Below are positions 25,649-37,672 of a stretch of 64,000 nt of DNA, piece after piece. The notes below the pieces were generated by a model. It was not told where the DNA came from and did no database searches. It was given only the letters and a program-made list of their open reading frames with translations. Position 1 is the stretch's first letter, and each line of letters begins with the position of its first letter. The stretch comes from Eucalyptus grandis (lineage: Eukaryota > Streptophyta > Magnoliopsida > Myrtales > Myrtaceae): contig NC_052622.1 in NCBI RefSeq assembly GCF_016545825.1, positions 14,488,120-14,552,119 of the forward strand, in the 5' to 3' direction. A program made the translations under genes and the position numbers.

Positions 25649-25660
25649 ATGTATACGTGA
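25649..25660 (+). promoter_or_regulatory. Three-codon upstream ORF
   Basis: ATG TAT ACG TGA starts three bases into the exon after the leader intron and ends 10 bases before the main ATG at 25671. Such minimal uORFs can lower translation of the main frame. No measurement is implied. Confidence 0.5.
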
Positions 25661-25670
25661 CATTTGAAAT

Positions 25671-27867
25671 ATGATGGAAGATACACAACTAAATTTCAAT
25701 CAGCCATTCCTTACAGTGAGGCGTTTCTCGTCCACAGTAGCCTCTGTAGAGGGCCGGGACAAAAGGAGAACTGATAAGTCACTGCCTACAATACCTCCTC
25801 TTCCTCCTTACAAATCAGAGCTAAAATCAGGTCCGATAAGGAATCCAGGAACTGTTCCGTTTGTGTGGGAACAGTGTCCAGGAAGACCTAAGAATGAATC
25901 CCTATCGCGGAGTCAGACTCCTCAATGCCCTCCTGCTGCCCCAAAGCTTCCACCAGGGAGGATTGCAAGAGTTAAGCAGCATGATTCTGAAAAAACCTCC
26001 GATGGTGCAATGGGTGTGCAATCTCAAATGAGAAATATGGTTTTCAATTATGAAAATGCACAATCAAATGATGAAGGTGTTAAAAAAAAAGACACCACAG
26101 AGGAAAAAGGGACTGCTGGATCAGATTATGGTGATGAAGCCTACTTAGATGCATTGGATACATTTTCACGATCTGAGTCATTCTTCTTGAACTGCAGTGT
26201 CAGTGGTTTGAGTGGAGTTGATGGTTCAGATATGAGACTATCTGGACGGTTCTCTAGAGATCCACCAGCCAGGGACTTCATGATGGGTCGTTTCTTGCCC
26301 GCAGCAAAGGCAATGGCTTCAGAAGCACCTCTGCATTTAGTCCGGAGGCAATCTGTGGCACAAGATCTACCAAGGCATCCAGTGAAGAAGGCAGCAGTTG
26401 GGGTTGAGAACCGTCAGCTCGAGGTACTTAAACCAATTGTTCTACCAATGACCCAAGTCGGAGTTGGAGAAGAAAGTGAAGATGATGATTACTATGAAAG
26501 TGAAACCTCAACAACTAAAGGTTGTGGGTTATTACCTCGGTTCTGTCTGTTAAATCCAGTACCTGGTATGAGGACGCAAACAGTGGGGCTTACTGTGCAC
26601 AAAACTCAAGTTAATTCTACATATGCAAAGTATCAAGGTGAACCCCATAGTAAGGTACATAGTTTTTACATGTTTTCTGTTTCTTTAAATTAGTAGTCAG
26701 TTATGTTTTGTCCTTCTTTATCAGCTGTTAAAGTTAATTGCTAAAGCATATCTTCTTGTTTCTTTATAGCACAAAGAAAATGCTTCTGATGAACAACGAT
26801 CAGTTGGTGGCTGCCTAATATCAGAGCTCCATGAAAATAAGTTTGATCTGAAAAGCACACAGAGCCGAAGTAAATGCAACAAGAAATTAGAGGGGTCATC
26901 ATTATATGGACGTTTACAAGGCAATGGAAAATTTGAGCACCATAACAGATTTTCTAAATCAGTTGTTCAAGGACAGGGAAGATCAGTTAGTCCTCATGAG
27001 AATGTCAAGAATTCCAAGGTTAAGGCCTCCAATCCCGAAGAAAAGCGATTTGTCAATCTCCGAGAATTATTAGCTAGTGAGCGTGCGGAATGTGGGGCCG
27101 GTAATACGAGCCCTGTGGTTGAGAAAACTGTATACGTTGATACAGTGCAGGCTGTAAAATCTCAAGGTTCTACAAATCCCTCAGATGAGAAGGAGCTATC
27201 TTATTCTGAGGGGGATGTTCTCAAGATCAAGGCTACTAGTAAAAAAGTTAATGAAGCTCTTTTAATGGACTCTTCTTCTGTGGATATTGGAAACATCGAG
27301 CACCTGGAGAAAAAGAAAATATCTGAATCTGAAGGTTTGCATTCCACACACTCCCCCTTACTCTCTTCTTCTGACAGATTGAATGAGGATATAGATGTTG
27401 ACTTGTCTAGACACGATCAAACTCCTACTCAAGCGGGCATGAAGGAGACCAGCTCAAAAGTAGGCAGAGATGGTAAAATTGACTTAGAAAGGGAGGCACT
27501 TATGAGATTAGGTGATCAGCAGAATCCTTCCAGTGCCTGTTCACCCTTCCCTCTTCCCCCTCCCTTACCAAAATCTCCGTCAGACTCATGGTTATTGCGA
27601 GCGTTGCCCTCCGTTGCCTCCAAGAGGCCATCTTCACGATCTCCTCTTGGTGTAGATGCTGTAAATGGGAACCGTGCTTTAGATTTAGCTCTTGTTGATC
27701 CCAAGTGGGAAACAATCGTCAAATCTTCCAATGTGCACCACGGGCATCTGCGGTTCTCTGAGGTAATTCTGTAACTTCTCTTGTCATCATCATGATTTCT
27801 TCCACTGTGATAAAGGCTCATTCTACTTGTTCATCAGGAACTACTGCCGCCAATCCCAGAAGCCTGA
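25671..27867 (+). CDS. DUF688-family protein (spliced, 668 aa)
   Basis: Three coding exons: 25671-26654, 26770-27762 and 27838-27867. The junctions are gtaag|gtacat with tttatag|cac, and ctgag|gtaatt with catcag|gaact, all in phase 0. The joined frame has no stop until TGA at 27865. Residues 61-74 read TVPFVWEQCPGRPK, the hallmark N-terminal motif of plant DUF688 proteins. The C-terminus ends HLRFSEELLPPIPEA, also typical. The middle is Ser/Glu/Lys-rich and looks disordered. There is no signal peptide or membrane span, and function is unknown in the family. A leader intron and a 5'-UTR exon precede it; the ATG is the first in-frame one after the leader acceptor (MMEDTQ). Possible poly(A) signals are at 28076 and 28197. 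It is the best-supported intact gene in the window. Confidence 0.93.
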
Positions 27868-28075
27868 AGAGAGCTGATCCAATTTTGAAGGATGTGGAAT
27901 TGCACATTCATGGCATGATCTGAACACTTTCTCTTTTTCACTTTTTCCCAAAGTTCTTCTGTCTCAAGAAAAGGTAAAAAGACTTCCATTCCGCCTCTTC
28001 GTTGTTGGTTCTCTGCTACGCCTACTCTGCTCAGCATATCGAGAGGAATTGTAAATAGAATTACCCTCTTCTTAC

Positions 28076-28202
28076 AATAAAACTACGAAATGCATTGCAT
28101 TGTCTTTCTGTAAAGATCATTCTTTCTGTATACCAATTTGTGACATCATCACGTTTTTTCTTGTAAAGAGGATTGCAATCACTGTTCTCTGGTTGTAATA
28201 AA
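28076..28202 (+). terminator. Polyadenylation signals of the DUF688 gene
   Basis: AATAAA at 28076-28081 and again at 28197-28202, about 210 and 330 bp after the stop codon, in a T-rich setting with several tgtaa-type motifs (tttctgtaaag, tcttgtaaag). Confidence 0.5.
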
Positions 28203-28259
28203 CGGATGATTTCACTACTTTTATGTACTTGTATGTCGTTAATCAGCAAGGGAAGTTCT

Positions 28260-28672
28260 TCATATCAATCGTACCTTGGTGTGTCTTTGATGCAACGTTG
28301 CCCCAAAATTCAAATCCTTCTCAATCATGCCAAGGTAGAAATTTCTTGAAGGAGACGGAATGATGTGTGCAAAGAATTCAACTCTTGTCGATTCAATGAT
28401 GTCATTATGCAGCACATGAATCTTAGAAGGGCACTTTCGATTTCGGACGGTACCATGTTGCTTCCAAGACGTCTGTTGCATGGATAATCAATGGGATAAA
28501 CGACACTGGCGTATTTCATCATGGGGTGATTTAGGTCAAGATACATCACATGGTTCTGTTCGGAAGAGGGAGCGATACCAGGATCGGCATCGTCATTATT
28601 GAGTGTTATAATAATCCTTTTCCACCAACCAAAACAATATTCCTTTTCCAACAAACAAATTTCCGTGTGCAC
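28260..28672 (-). pseudogene. Unrecognised broken reading frame
   Basis: On the minus strand two adjoining frames have protein-like composition: 28672-28325, and a second frame down to 28260 containing SRNFYLGMIEKDLNFG. They could be one older coding piece broken by a frameshift. I do not recognise a family and there is no second copy in the window to test it. It may equally be a chance frame. It begins shortly after the 3' end of the DUF688 gene. Confidence 0.2.
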
Positions 28673-28679
28673 GGTAACA

Positions 28680-29277
28680 TGGTAACACGATCAGTGAGAT
28701 TTAGATCTCATTGGTAAATTCATGTAGCTGCGACTTGTTGGTCAAGCATGTTGATGGTAATCTATCGATAATGTTAGCAATCTATCGACGATAAACGCAT
28801 TATTAAGTTATCGAGTTCTTTATAAATTAGTAACTTAGCAACACAAGTCTAATTACTCGTTAACAAGCTACTGACAAAGTGAAGAATTTATGTTGAAAAT
28901 AAAACCACAGTTAGTAACCTTTCCTTTTAACTGTAAGTTAGTAACTTACTATTCGAATAAGTGATTTACCAATGTAGGCCGCTTTCAGTACAGTAATTTA
29001 CCAGATTCAATATTAAGCAATAAAAGCCCCAACATTGAAGTTAGAAAGGACATGTAAAACTAGTAACTCACCGATGTATGCTCTCTTTTAGCATAATAAA
29101 AGCATGGAAATTTTAGCAATATCGAATGAACATCGACGTAGGCATTTGCATAGTCTTTCTGTGGACAAGATGACGAGTTCAATGTCACCGCTTTTGCAAG
29201 TCATTTTCCTTTTATATTGTAAAGAATTTCAAAGTTGGATCAGAAGCAATTTCAAGAAGCTTCACCAATAGGCAATA
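28680..29277. other. AT-rich intergenic DNA
   Basis: No ORF of note. The text is rich in repeated short phrases such as agtaacttac and gtaatttacc, of the kind also seen at 30.9-31.6 kb and 59.2-60.3 kb, so it is probably old repeat sequence. Confidence 0.4.
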
Positions 29278-29975
29278 GAGAAAAAGCCACTAAAAACCCT
29301 AAACTTTGTTCAAAGTGACAAATTTGCCCCACACTTTTTTTTTGTGACAAACTTTGCCCAAAGTGACAAAATTACTCCACACTTTTTTTTGTAACACAAA
29401 AAACCCCAAACTTTATTAACGGCGATACATTTACCTCAAACTCTATGGCCAATGGCATTTTCATCTTATTATTTTTATTTTTCTTTTCTTTTCTTTTTTT
29501 TTTTCCTTGCTCTCTTCTCTCTTCCCTCCACCCTGGCCGGCGGAGGGAAGTTAGACTCAAGCAAGGGCTGCCGTCACCCGACCTAGGTGTTGCCCTCCCC
29601 AAGGTCGAGCGAGGACAGCCCTCACCAGATCCGGTGAGGGCAACCCTCACCCAACACCAAGTGAGGGTGGCCCTTGCCTAGGCCGGATCTGGCGAGGAAT
29701 GCCCTCACTTGACTCCAACAAGGACCACCCTCGCACGACAACGGTGAGGGTGGCCCTTGCCAGCCTAGGCGAGAAAAGAATTTTTTTTTTTTTTAAAGTA
29801 AAAGATGAAAATACCCTATAATTTGGGATAAATGCGTCACACGGATACAACGTTAGGGTTTTTTGTGTCATGATTTTTTTTTTTGGGTAAATGTGTTACA
29901 ATTAATAAAGTTTGAGGTTTTGTGTCATAAAAAAAGACTCTGAGTAAAATTTGGTGTTTTTGGTAGTTTCTTCCC
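29278..29975. mobile_element. Mutator-like non-autonomous element with GC-rich core
   Basis: The left end gagaaaaagccactaaaaac and the reverse complement of the right end, gggaagaaactaccaaaaac, match at about 21 of the first 29 positions, and the similarity continues inward (ccaaactttatta). The flanks taggcaata (29269-29277) and taggtaata (29976-29984) are a 9-bp target duplication with one mismatch, the length typical of Mutator-like elements. The core at 29510-29770 is GC-rich and repeats gtgagggtggcccttgcc twice, 86 bp apart. No transposase is present. Confidence 0.7.
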
Positions 29976-30019
29976 TAGGTAATATGAGGAATCAATGTGC
30001 TTCCCACTTTGCTCCATCT

Positions 30020-31620
30020 TTAGCGAGGCAGTGATGGGCTTAACTAATGCTTGATTCGACAAGATCAGATGGATAGACTTGTGCACATAAAAGCACACAT
30101 TCTGCGACTGTGGGTGGCGAGAGAAAGAGAAGAAAATGGCTAGAGAGGCGTTTGCTCTTTTTAATGCCACCAGTGACCATCGAAGCTAACTGGAGGTGAC
30201 ATGGCTGCTCTGCGTGGTTGCATTCTCCATGGCATTCATCTCCGTCATCATATTTGCATGCGGCAAAAGCAAGCAGAAACCTCAAGAAAAGAAGGATCTT
30301 AGCAGTGCTGGCGGCGGCGGCGTTGGAGGGCACAATCTTGCTGGAGCCGGTGGATTCTAAGTGGAAAGTGGCAGTTTTAGTGGGACTGGTAGTTGTGGCG
30401 GAGGCGGCGAAAGCAGCATCAGCTGCCGCTGTGGTGGAAGTGGGGACGGCAATGGAAGTTGCAGCGGGTGCGGGGGCGGGGCAGGAGCAGCTGCTAATTT
30501 GAAGTCAGTCTTTTTTTTTTTTAAATCTCTTTTCTATGTTGGTGGTGGCAAAGGTACTATGATTTGCTAGCTAAATCAGAAGGCGATGGATAGAGGAGTT
30601 TGGTGACATTAATTACTACATAGAATGTCATTTTCTATCTATCCGTTCATCCATATGGGTCCAGTCCATCCGAAATTTCAAGGGGGTATACAGAATTAAA
30701 CATGTTGATACCACTAATCTCGCTGTCTTTTCCTTTGGCTTCACGGAGTTTCAACATTAATTAAGCTTTGCAGTTGTAGAACAGGTTCGCAAAGGCTATC
30801 TAGCAAAGCATATGCTTCAATCAACACATGGCATCAAAAACCAGTTCTTGTAGAAAGGCAAACTAGCACCGATCAATTATGAACACACTTGAAATTATTT
30901 CCAAATTTGTACTCTCAACCTCAGTGGTATAATCTACTACTGGATGTAGGAGTAGTGAAATCATTATTTCACCATTAAGTTATGAAAAACTTGCTGCGCC
31001 TACCAATAAAATATTAAATCACTCCATAATTTGCTTTTGAATACTAGATTTGAGAATGGTAACATGGATTTTTCATTGACAAGTTACTAATTAATCAACG
31101 AGGGATGCTTATGTAATTTTGGTGTATTTGGTAGTTTACTACTTGATGTGTGGTGATAAAATCAAACTACTTAATGGGCTTAATTATTAAATTTTATAGC
31201 ACTTGGTAGTATACTACCGGATACTATATTTAAGGATGGTAAAATTGTTATTTGATCAATAAATTACTAATTAATTGATGGGTTCCACTTGCAATGTTGT
31301 AAAACGCGTGTTAATCTACTTGTAAAAAAGTGAAGAGATGGTAAAAACCATTATATTGTTGATAATTTACTAAGTAATTGACTAAGCCAATGGGCAAATC
31401 TAAAAGCAATTGTTGATCGACTATTGGCCAAAAAAATCTATAATTGGACACTAGAGTTGAGAATAATAATTTTATTATTTTGTTAACAAGTTCCTGATAG
31501 TTGACCAGACAAAAAAGTAGCCAAGCAATTTTGCTTACCAATGATATTACCGGTTCTTGAAATTTACCATCGGTCGGAACCAGTTCTCATTTTAGCAAAC
31601 GCAATAGTAAAATCATCCAT
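30020..31620. repeat. Segmental duplicate A (paralogous to 58.5-60.35 kb)
   Basis: The segment includes a glycine-rich gene remnant and about 1 kb downstream. Shared text includes aagcatatgct and acacatggcatcaaaaacca (30808-30843 here, 59117-59152 in the other) and long stretches to about 31620. This copy has about 170 bp (30590-30775) that the other lacks. The other carries a 424-bp inserted element. Confidence 0.8.
30136..30530 (+). pseudogene. Glycine-rich single-span protein remnant, copy A
   Basis: The frame from ATG 30136 reads MAREAFALF and meets TAA at 30187. The same frame then reads a membrane span, WLLCVVAFSMAFISVIIFAC, a basic turn (GKSKQKPQEKK) and a Gly-rich tail ending at TAA 30358. 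More Gly/Cys-rich coding-like sequence follows (SCGGGGESSISCRCGG) up to about 30500. It aligns in layout and in the 3' flank (gaagtcagtctttttt) with the intact frame at 58580. The early stop and shifted 3' end indicate a pseudogene, although a short protein starting at ATG 30229 is conceivable. Confidence 0.6.
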
Positions 31621-32276
31621 CGAATATTGGTATACCACAAATTTTCCTGCTTTTTATGACGTGAGATTTTTCTCTTGTGGGATTTCTTCATGGAGAGTCT
31701 ATCGATGAAATGCTGGCATTAGTCAAATTATCCACTAAGTTAGAAGAAGTTTTATGTAAAGTTGCTTCAAGCCTCATCACCTACAGACTTGATCATCCAA
31801 TTGAAAGAAGACATACGTCTTCGAAATGAAGTTCCTCATGATATCATGTGTGGACAATATAAATTGATAAAGATGAACTCATGAAAGCAAAACCCATAAC
31901 GAAAATCCTTCTTTCAAATGGTCTTCATCATTTATTGGAATGTTCACTGAGGATTATTCATCCGATTTTGCGTGCAGCAAGGTTACTTTTGATTAGTTTG
32001 TTTCATTTTAAAGGATGAGTAATGGATCAATTGTAAAGGGATCTGGATGGAATCCAAAATTAGGTGGCGCTTCTAGGAGAGTCTAAATTTATTCAAAATA
32101 TAGTAGATATAATATTGTCTACAGAGTTACATGAATCCACAGCAATCGATTGTTATTTCAAAGGTGATATTTGATGAATTTTTAAGGTGGTCGAAGGAGA
32201 TTACCTAGAGAGTAGTTGTGGATATGGAGTTAAATGCTTTGGGTGCAGCAATATAGTTTCGAATTTGGAGATATGG
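31621..32276. other. Unassigned DNA before an inverted-repeat element
   Basis: No continuous reading frame. Some stretches (for example 31,680-32,220) have coding-like base composition, but I recognise no family. The host sequence continues beyond the next inserted elements at 33298, 49651 and 56937. Confidence 0.35.
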
Positions 32277-33297
32277 GAGATGCGGACTCTTGGGGTGCTA
32301 TAACTTGGCAGAAAGAGACACTTAAGTGCCATAATTTACGAAAGGTACACTTAAGTACCAAAATCGGAGCAAAATGGATCATTTGAGTGCCAATTGGCCA
32401 AAATCCGGCCAAAATTCGGCCAAAACACCGACGTGTCAATTTTCCAGTGAAGCATGTACAAAACGGTATCATTTTTGGTGGTGACGTGGTAAAAAATTAA
32501 TTAAATTCAATTTATTTAAAACATTTATAAAAAAAATACAAATATTAATTTTTTTTTTTAAATTCTTAATTTTTTTTTAAAAGGGGGCAGCTGAGGGCTC
32601 GCCTCCCCGTTGCCGACAAGGGTTGGTGACGAAGGGGGAGGGTCGGCCGGGTCGCCGGGCCCGGCTAGGCAGCGACCCAGTGATCGCGCCGCCGAGGGTC
32701 GCGCCCTCGCTCATATTCACCGGGGGAGGAGGAGGAGGGGGAAGTAGTCGACAACCGAGGAAGATGAAGAAAAGGGGGGGGGAAGGAGGAGGAGGGAGGG
32801 CGACGGCGAAGGCCGGGGCCGCCGCCCTAGCTGTGGCTCGGCGGCCCCGGTGACCCTCCCCACCTTCCGCGATGGTGGGAGGCAGCGGCGGCAGGGGTTA
32901 GCCCTCGCCGTCGACGCCTTACTCCTCCCTTTTTTCTTAATAAATATAAATTATATTATTATTTTGTTATAAATTTAATTTAATTAATTTTTATTATATT
33001 AAAATTGAATTATACCAAAATGACGTCGTTTTGGCCGATTTAAGGGCTCTATTTTGGCCAATACCCGAAATGACATTGTTTTGGGTGAATTAGAGCTGAC
33101 TCAACTATCCGACGAGCCATCTCGGCGAGAAATATTAATATTTAATTTACACGTATGATTTCCAGCCGGCTTCACCAGAGGTGGCACTCAGTTTCCCACT
33201 TTTCTTATAATGTGGCACTTAAGTGTACCTTTCGTAAGTTATGGCACTTAAGTGTTCCTTTGTGTCAAGTTATGGCACTTGAAGAGATCTTTTGCCG
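32277..33297. mobile_element. Inverted-repeat DNA element with very GC-rich core
   Basis: The ends are inverted: acacttaagtgccataattt then acgaaaggtacacttaag at 32317-32355, facing the reverse complement of 33200-33265. Terminal similarity extends over about 70 bp. Possible 9-bp target duplication gagatatgg (32268-32276) and gaaatatgg (33298-33306), one mismatch. The core 32585-32930 is GC-rich with purine runs; the ORF at 32623-32853 is low-complexity and not credible. Probably non-autonomous and Mutator-like; the exact ends are uncertain. Confidence 0.65.
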
Positions 33298-33356
33298 GAA
33301 ATATGGAGAGTGAATACTGATGGAAGGTTGCAAGTTAGGAGATCAGGAGTTACATC

Positions 33357-34312
33357 TGTTGGAGAAAACTTCCTTGCATGTTTTGAAGCTGACAAAATAT
33401 TTTCATTAGTCTAGTCTGAAGACTTGCAGCCTCTTTCGTCAAAGTCTGAAGACTGCCGAACCTCCAAACTCAAGATTCAAAGTCTATCCTCATTAATAGT
33501 TTCTAGATCGTCGAAGAAAACTTATCCAGAATTAAGTATTTCTTTAAGGATTTGATTCTATCGACTAAAGAAGATCTCTTAGCTGGATATAGCATTTCGG
33601 AATCCATTATTCATCTTGAGATTGATTCAGGGATTTTGGATCCGTTGATTGGCGAAGCATACTTGGAAGGTTCTACTTATGGAAACCTAGATCCTGATTG
33701 TATGGCGAGCATGATTGGTGGGCTATCGTCATATTCCTTAAATAACTCGAAATCTCCCTGATTGATTCTGTCCAGCGGGTAGATTGGAAGAACTCCTTTG
33801 GTAAGTGCCAACAGTTATGAAGGCATGGATGAGTATATAAGGAAGATGTTCTAGTTATTCAAGTGTGTGCGCGATAGAGAAATTCCAAAATCTGAAGCTC
33901 CTTGTTCTTTGTCAATTCAATTGTTGAAGCGTGAAATTGTACTCAAAAGATAGTTTATACTTCTGTGAGACCTTGAGGAAGTGTAGTAGAGTCTCTACAC
34001 TGTGGAATCAAGGAAGAGCTATATTGTAACAACTCTTTTGATTCTTAGTGAAATCCAGCCGGTGGGCTGTTAGTGCAAGAGAATGGACGTAGGCTTGGAT
34101 TAAGCCGAACCATTATAAACCTTGTGTTCTTATTCTTTTTGCTAAACTCTTTTACTTTGATCGTAACTCTATCTGATTATTAGAGTCTAATTTCCTTTTC
34201 ATAGTCTATTGCTAAACAGAGTTGGTTTAAAAGCAAAATTTTATACTTTACTCTACAAAATTTATTTTCGCACCTATTCACCTCCCTTTAGGTGCTCGTA
34301 CTAGCTTTCACA
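33357..34312 (+). repeat. 5' LTR of the Sirevirus-like element
   Basis: 956 bp, starting TGTTGGAGAAAAC and ending CTAGCTTTCACA. Matches the split 3' LTR at 42153-42587 plus 49128-49645. Confidence 0.93.
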
Positions 34313-34313
34313 A

Positions 34314-34327
34314 TTGGTATCAAAGCC
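34314..34327 (+). other. Primer binding site
   Basis: TTGGTATCAAAGCC begins two bases inside the LTR border. It is complementary to the initiator tRNA-Met 3' end except for one G-to-A change within the usual TGGTATCAGAGC. Confidence 0.8.
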
Positions 34328-34375
34328 TGTGTACTCATTTAAGTTGAAGTGTTTTTACTTTAGAGTTAACAATCC

Positions 34376-35382
34376 ATGGCTAGTACGTTGGCTCCAGGTC
34401 TGGTTGAAGGGCAAAGCAACACTAGATTGCCTTATTTTGATGGAAAGGAATACATCATATGAAAAAACAAGATGAAGGCATTCCTAAGATCAAAAGATCC
34501 TTTGGAATGGGACGTGGTAGACAAAGGAATCATTCCTAAAGCTACAACAGTCTCAGAAAGAGGAAAAGAAGCTGTTGAGTCCAGTGAAATGACTCAAGAA
34601 GAGATAACAAAGAGACAAGCTTTTTATGCAAATCAATTTATTCCTTATATTGTGCATTATCTCATACTAAATACAACATAATATCTTATTGTGAAACAGC
34701 TAAAGAAGTCCGGGATAGATTGCACATCGCCTATGAAGGAACCGATCGAGTGAAAGAAACCATAATCAATATTCTGCTCGGTTAATATGAAGCATTCAAG
34801 ATGAAATAAGGAGAATCTATCATTGACATGTTTAGTCGTTTTACAGAAATCATGAATGGTCTTGAATATCAAGGTCAACCAATCTCTGTACCCATGAAGG
34901 TTAACAAGTTACCGCGTGGACTTTCCAAAGATTGGAATCACATAAAGACCTCAACAAGGGAGACACAAAGAATCATGCCACTCTTTGTCGACGAATTGGT
35001 TGGGACTCTTCAGTCTTATGAAGTGGAGCAAATCAATGAAGATGAAAATCCCAAAGGTAAAAAAAAAATTCATTGTATTAAAATCTAATGATGATTCTGA
35101 TGTCACAGATTCTGAAGACGATATGGACGATGAAGAGCTTGCTCTCATGATAAGAAGGTTCATAAAACTGAATAGAAAGGGAAAAAGATTCAATCCGAAG
35201 AAACAAAGTTCTCAAAAGTTACAAAATAAATTAGCTGAGGATGATGAATCCAACAAGGATGTAATTTGTTTTGAATGCAAGAAAAAATGGACACATTAGA
35301 CCCAACTATCCCTCACTGAAGAGAAAGAAAGGAAAAGCTGAGAAATACCAAAAGCTTTTAAAGTGATACCGAATGTGAAGAA
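34376..35382 (+). pseudogene. Copia gag, decayed (N-terminal part and zinc knuckle)
   Basis: From ATG 34376 (MASTLAPGLVEG) the frame meets TGA at 34460-34462, where a Trp codon is expected, then continues FLRSKDPLEWDVVDKG. Further stops lie at 34679-34681 and near 34783-34808. A Lys-rich part leads to a zinc knuckle beginning CFECKK at about 35269. It is interrupted by a one-base frame change, and its last Cys appears to be Tyr. Known role of the family: nucleocapsid packaging of element RNA. Non-functional as it stands. Confidence 0.75.
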
Positions 35383-35523
35383 AGTGATGATGATTATGCC
35401 AATATTTGTTTTACGGCACAATTAGAATCGGATTCAGACTCTGAGACAGGCTCAGACTCAGATAGTGAAATCGAGGTAAGTAACTTAAAAATTCCTACTA
35501 AAGTCTCCAAATATATTGATGAA

Positions 35524-36123
35524 TTGTGTTTTAGTCTCAAAACCTCTCTCAAGAAGATTTCCGAACTTAAAAGGGAAAATTCTGCACTGAAGCAACAAGA
35601 GATTGTTTGGAAAGAAAATGTTGAAAAATTACATAAAAGTGTTACTACTTTGAAAGAAAATGTAGACTTTCTTTCAAAAGAAAATGTAGACTTTCTTTCA
35701 AAAGAAAATGTAGACTTTCTTTCAAAAGAAAATGCACTCTTGAAAAATGATATTTCAAGTATTTCAAAAGGGTTTTCAATAGGATCTGAGAAATTAGAAA
35801 AGATTCTTTCAGCACAAAGATCTTACTTTAACAAATAAGGCTTAGGAATGACTACTGAAACCATTCATCTAATTGATTTTCCTAAAGTAAAAGAAAGAAT
35901 TAAACAAAGACCTACAAAAGATTCTTACATAAATCATTTCCAAAAAGTTTTTGTAAAACTTGTAGGCCGCAGTGCTCTCAAATGTTCTAAGTGCAACAGC
36001 TCAGAACATTTTGAGAAAGATTATCCTATGGTTTGGAAACCCGTGAGGAAGGTTTGGGCAAAGACTGTATATCACACTAACTCCATTGGACCCAATAAAG
36101 TATGGGTACCAAAGAAAGCTTGA
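35524..36123 (+). pseudogene. Gag C-terminal coiled-coil region with 24-bp tandem repeat
   Basis: 35524-35838 encodes a Leu/Lys/Glu-rich helix (KKISELKRENSALKQQE) and then ENVDFLSK three times from a 24-bp DNA repeat at about 35658-35731. A second part, 35848-36123, has a knuckle-like CSKCNSSEHFEKDYP and ends IGPNKVWVPKKA, the usual join to the Copia protease. A one-base frame difference separates it from the protease frame at 36137. Confidence 0.7.
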
Positions 36124-36136
36124 GTTTCTTTTTTAA

Positions 36137-37672
36137 ATGCATGTTACTATCAAGAAAAAGGTTAAATGGTACTTGGATAGTGGATGCTCAAGATATATGA
36201 CAGGAGACTCAAGTTGCTTCATAAAGCTTATGCAAGTTAATGGTGGAAAAGTTTCTTTTGGAGGAAATAGCAAAGACAAAATTGTGGGATATGGAACCGT
36301 AAAGATTGGAAGTCTCATGATCAGTAATATTTCCTTAGTGGAAGGACTCAATTACAACTTACTGAGTATCAGCCAGCTGTGTGACACAGGTTTCAAAATC
36401 AACTTTCAAGAAAGAATATGTTTAGGAACCAGTAAAGACTCCTTTCAGACTTTCACGGGGCGAAGACATGGGAATATCTATCTTTTGGATATCAAACCAG
36501 AAAAATCCCAATGTCTAATCTCAATTCAAGAGGAAGCAAATCTATGGCACAGAAAACTTGGCCACATCAACATGAAGCAAATAGCTAAGATCTCAGCAAA
36601 GAAATTTGTTCTTGGACTACCAAAACTGACATTCCAAAAATCTGATCTATGCACACCATGCGTATTGAGAAAACATGTAAGAAATTCCTTCAAACCAATA
36701 AATCAAGTGTCCATTAATCGTGTACTGCAGCTCTTGCATATGGATCTGTTTGGATCAACTAGAACTCAGAGCATCGGAGATAAGAAATATTGCCTAGTAA
36801 TAGTGGATGATTACTCACGATTCACTTGGGTATATTTCCTAGCAAGTAAGTCTGAAACCTTTTCATATTTTATAAAATTTGCTAAGAATGTTCAAAATAA
36901 GAAAATGCATGTTATTTCAAGTATACGAGCATACCATGGAGGTGAGTTTAAAAATCAAGACTTTGCTAAATTCTGTGATGAATCTGGCTTTCAGCATGTG
37001 TTCTCCTCACCATACACTCTAGAGCAAAATGACGTTGTGGAAAGGAAGAATAGATCGCTGTAGGAAATGGCTAGAACTCTTTTAATTGAAAGTAACATTT
37101 CTTCTCGTTTTTGGGTTGAAGCAGCTTCTACAGTGTGCTATATTATTAATAGAGTATTCTTAAGGTCTATTCTGGAGAAAACTCCCTATGAGTTGTTCAA
37201 AGGGAAGAAGCCAATTGTTTCCTATTTTCATGTGTTTGGATGCAAATGCTTTATATTGAAAAATGCAAATGATCGAGTTGGTAAGTTTGAAGAAAAACCA
37301 GACGAAGGCATCTCCCTTGGATATTCAACCACTAGTAAAGCTTACAGAGTATACAACGAAAAGACTCAATCTGTAGAGAAATCGATGAATGTCAAATTTC
37401 AAGCCTTTATACAAAATCAATTGATTCAGACCCATCTAGAAGAATCTGAACCTGCTCCAGACTCTACAAGGTTTAAACCACAAGAAGTAGCTTAGACTTC
37501 AGAGGACCAGCAACGAATAATCATTGAAGAATCAAATAAAGAAAAAGATCAACAGTCTGATAAGCCAATCAGCAACTGGAAGCATAAGTCTAGTCATCCT
37601 AAAGAACTCATTATTGGTGATATTGATGAAGGAATTCGTACAAGATCCAAAAGGCGTGAAGAGTCTAGTGTT
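36137..37672 (+). pseudogene. Copia protease and integrase (stops; altered catalytic residue)
   Basis: YLDSGCSRYMTGD gives the aspartic protease site (DSG). HRKLGHIN with CTPC is the integrase zinc-binding region. The core follows: HMDLFG has the first Asp, ERKN the Glu. The second Asp position, normally in a DHGGEF context, is Tyr (AYHGGEF, codon 36932-36934). TAG at 37061-37063 cuts the frame and a second in-frame TAG lies at 37493-37495. The frame is otherwise continuous into RT. Known role: polyprotein cleavage and cDNA integration. Inactive. Confidence 0.88.

Noticed and set aside
29372..29681. ORFs on both strands in the 29.3-29.9 kb element
   Set aside because: They arise from repeated gtgaggg/ccctcac words in the element core.
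32623..32853. GC-rich ORF inside an inverted-repeat element
   Set aside because: Low-complexity Gly/Arg/Ala translation of a purine-rich core, with no domain.
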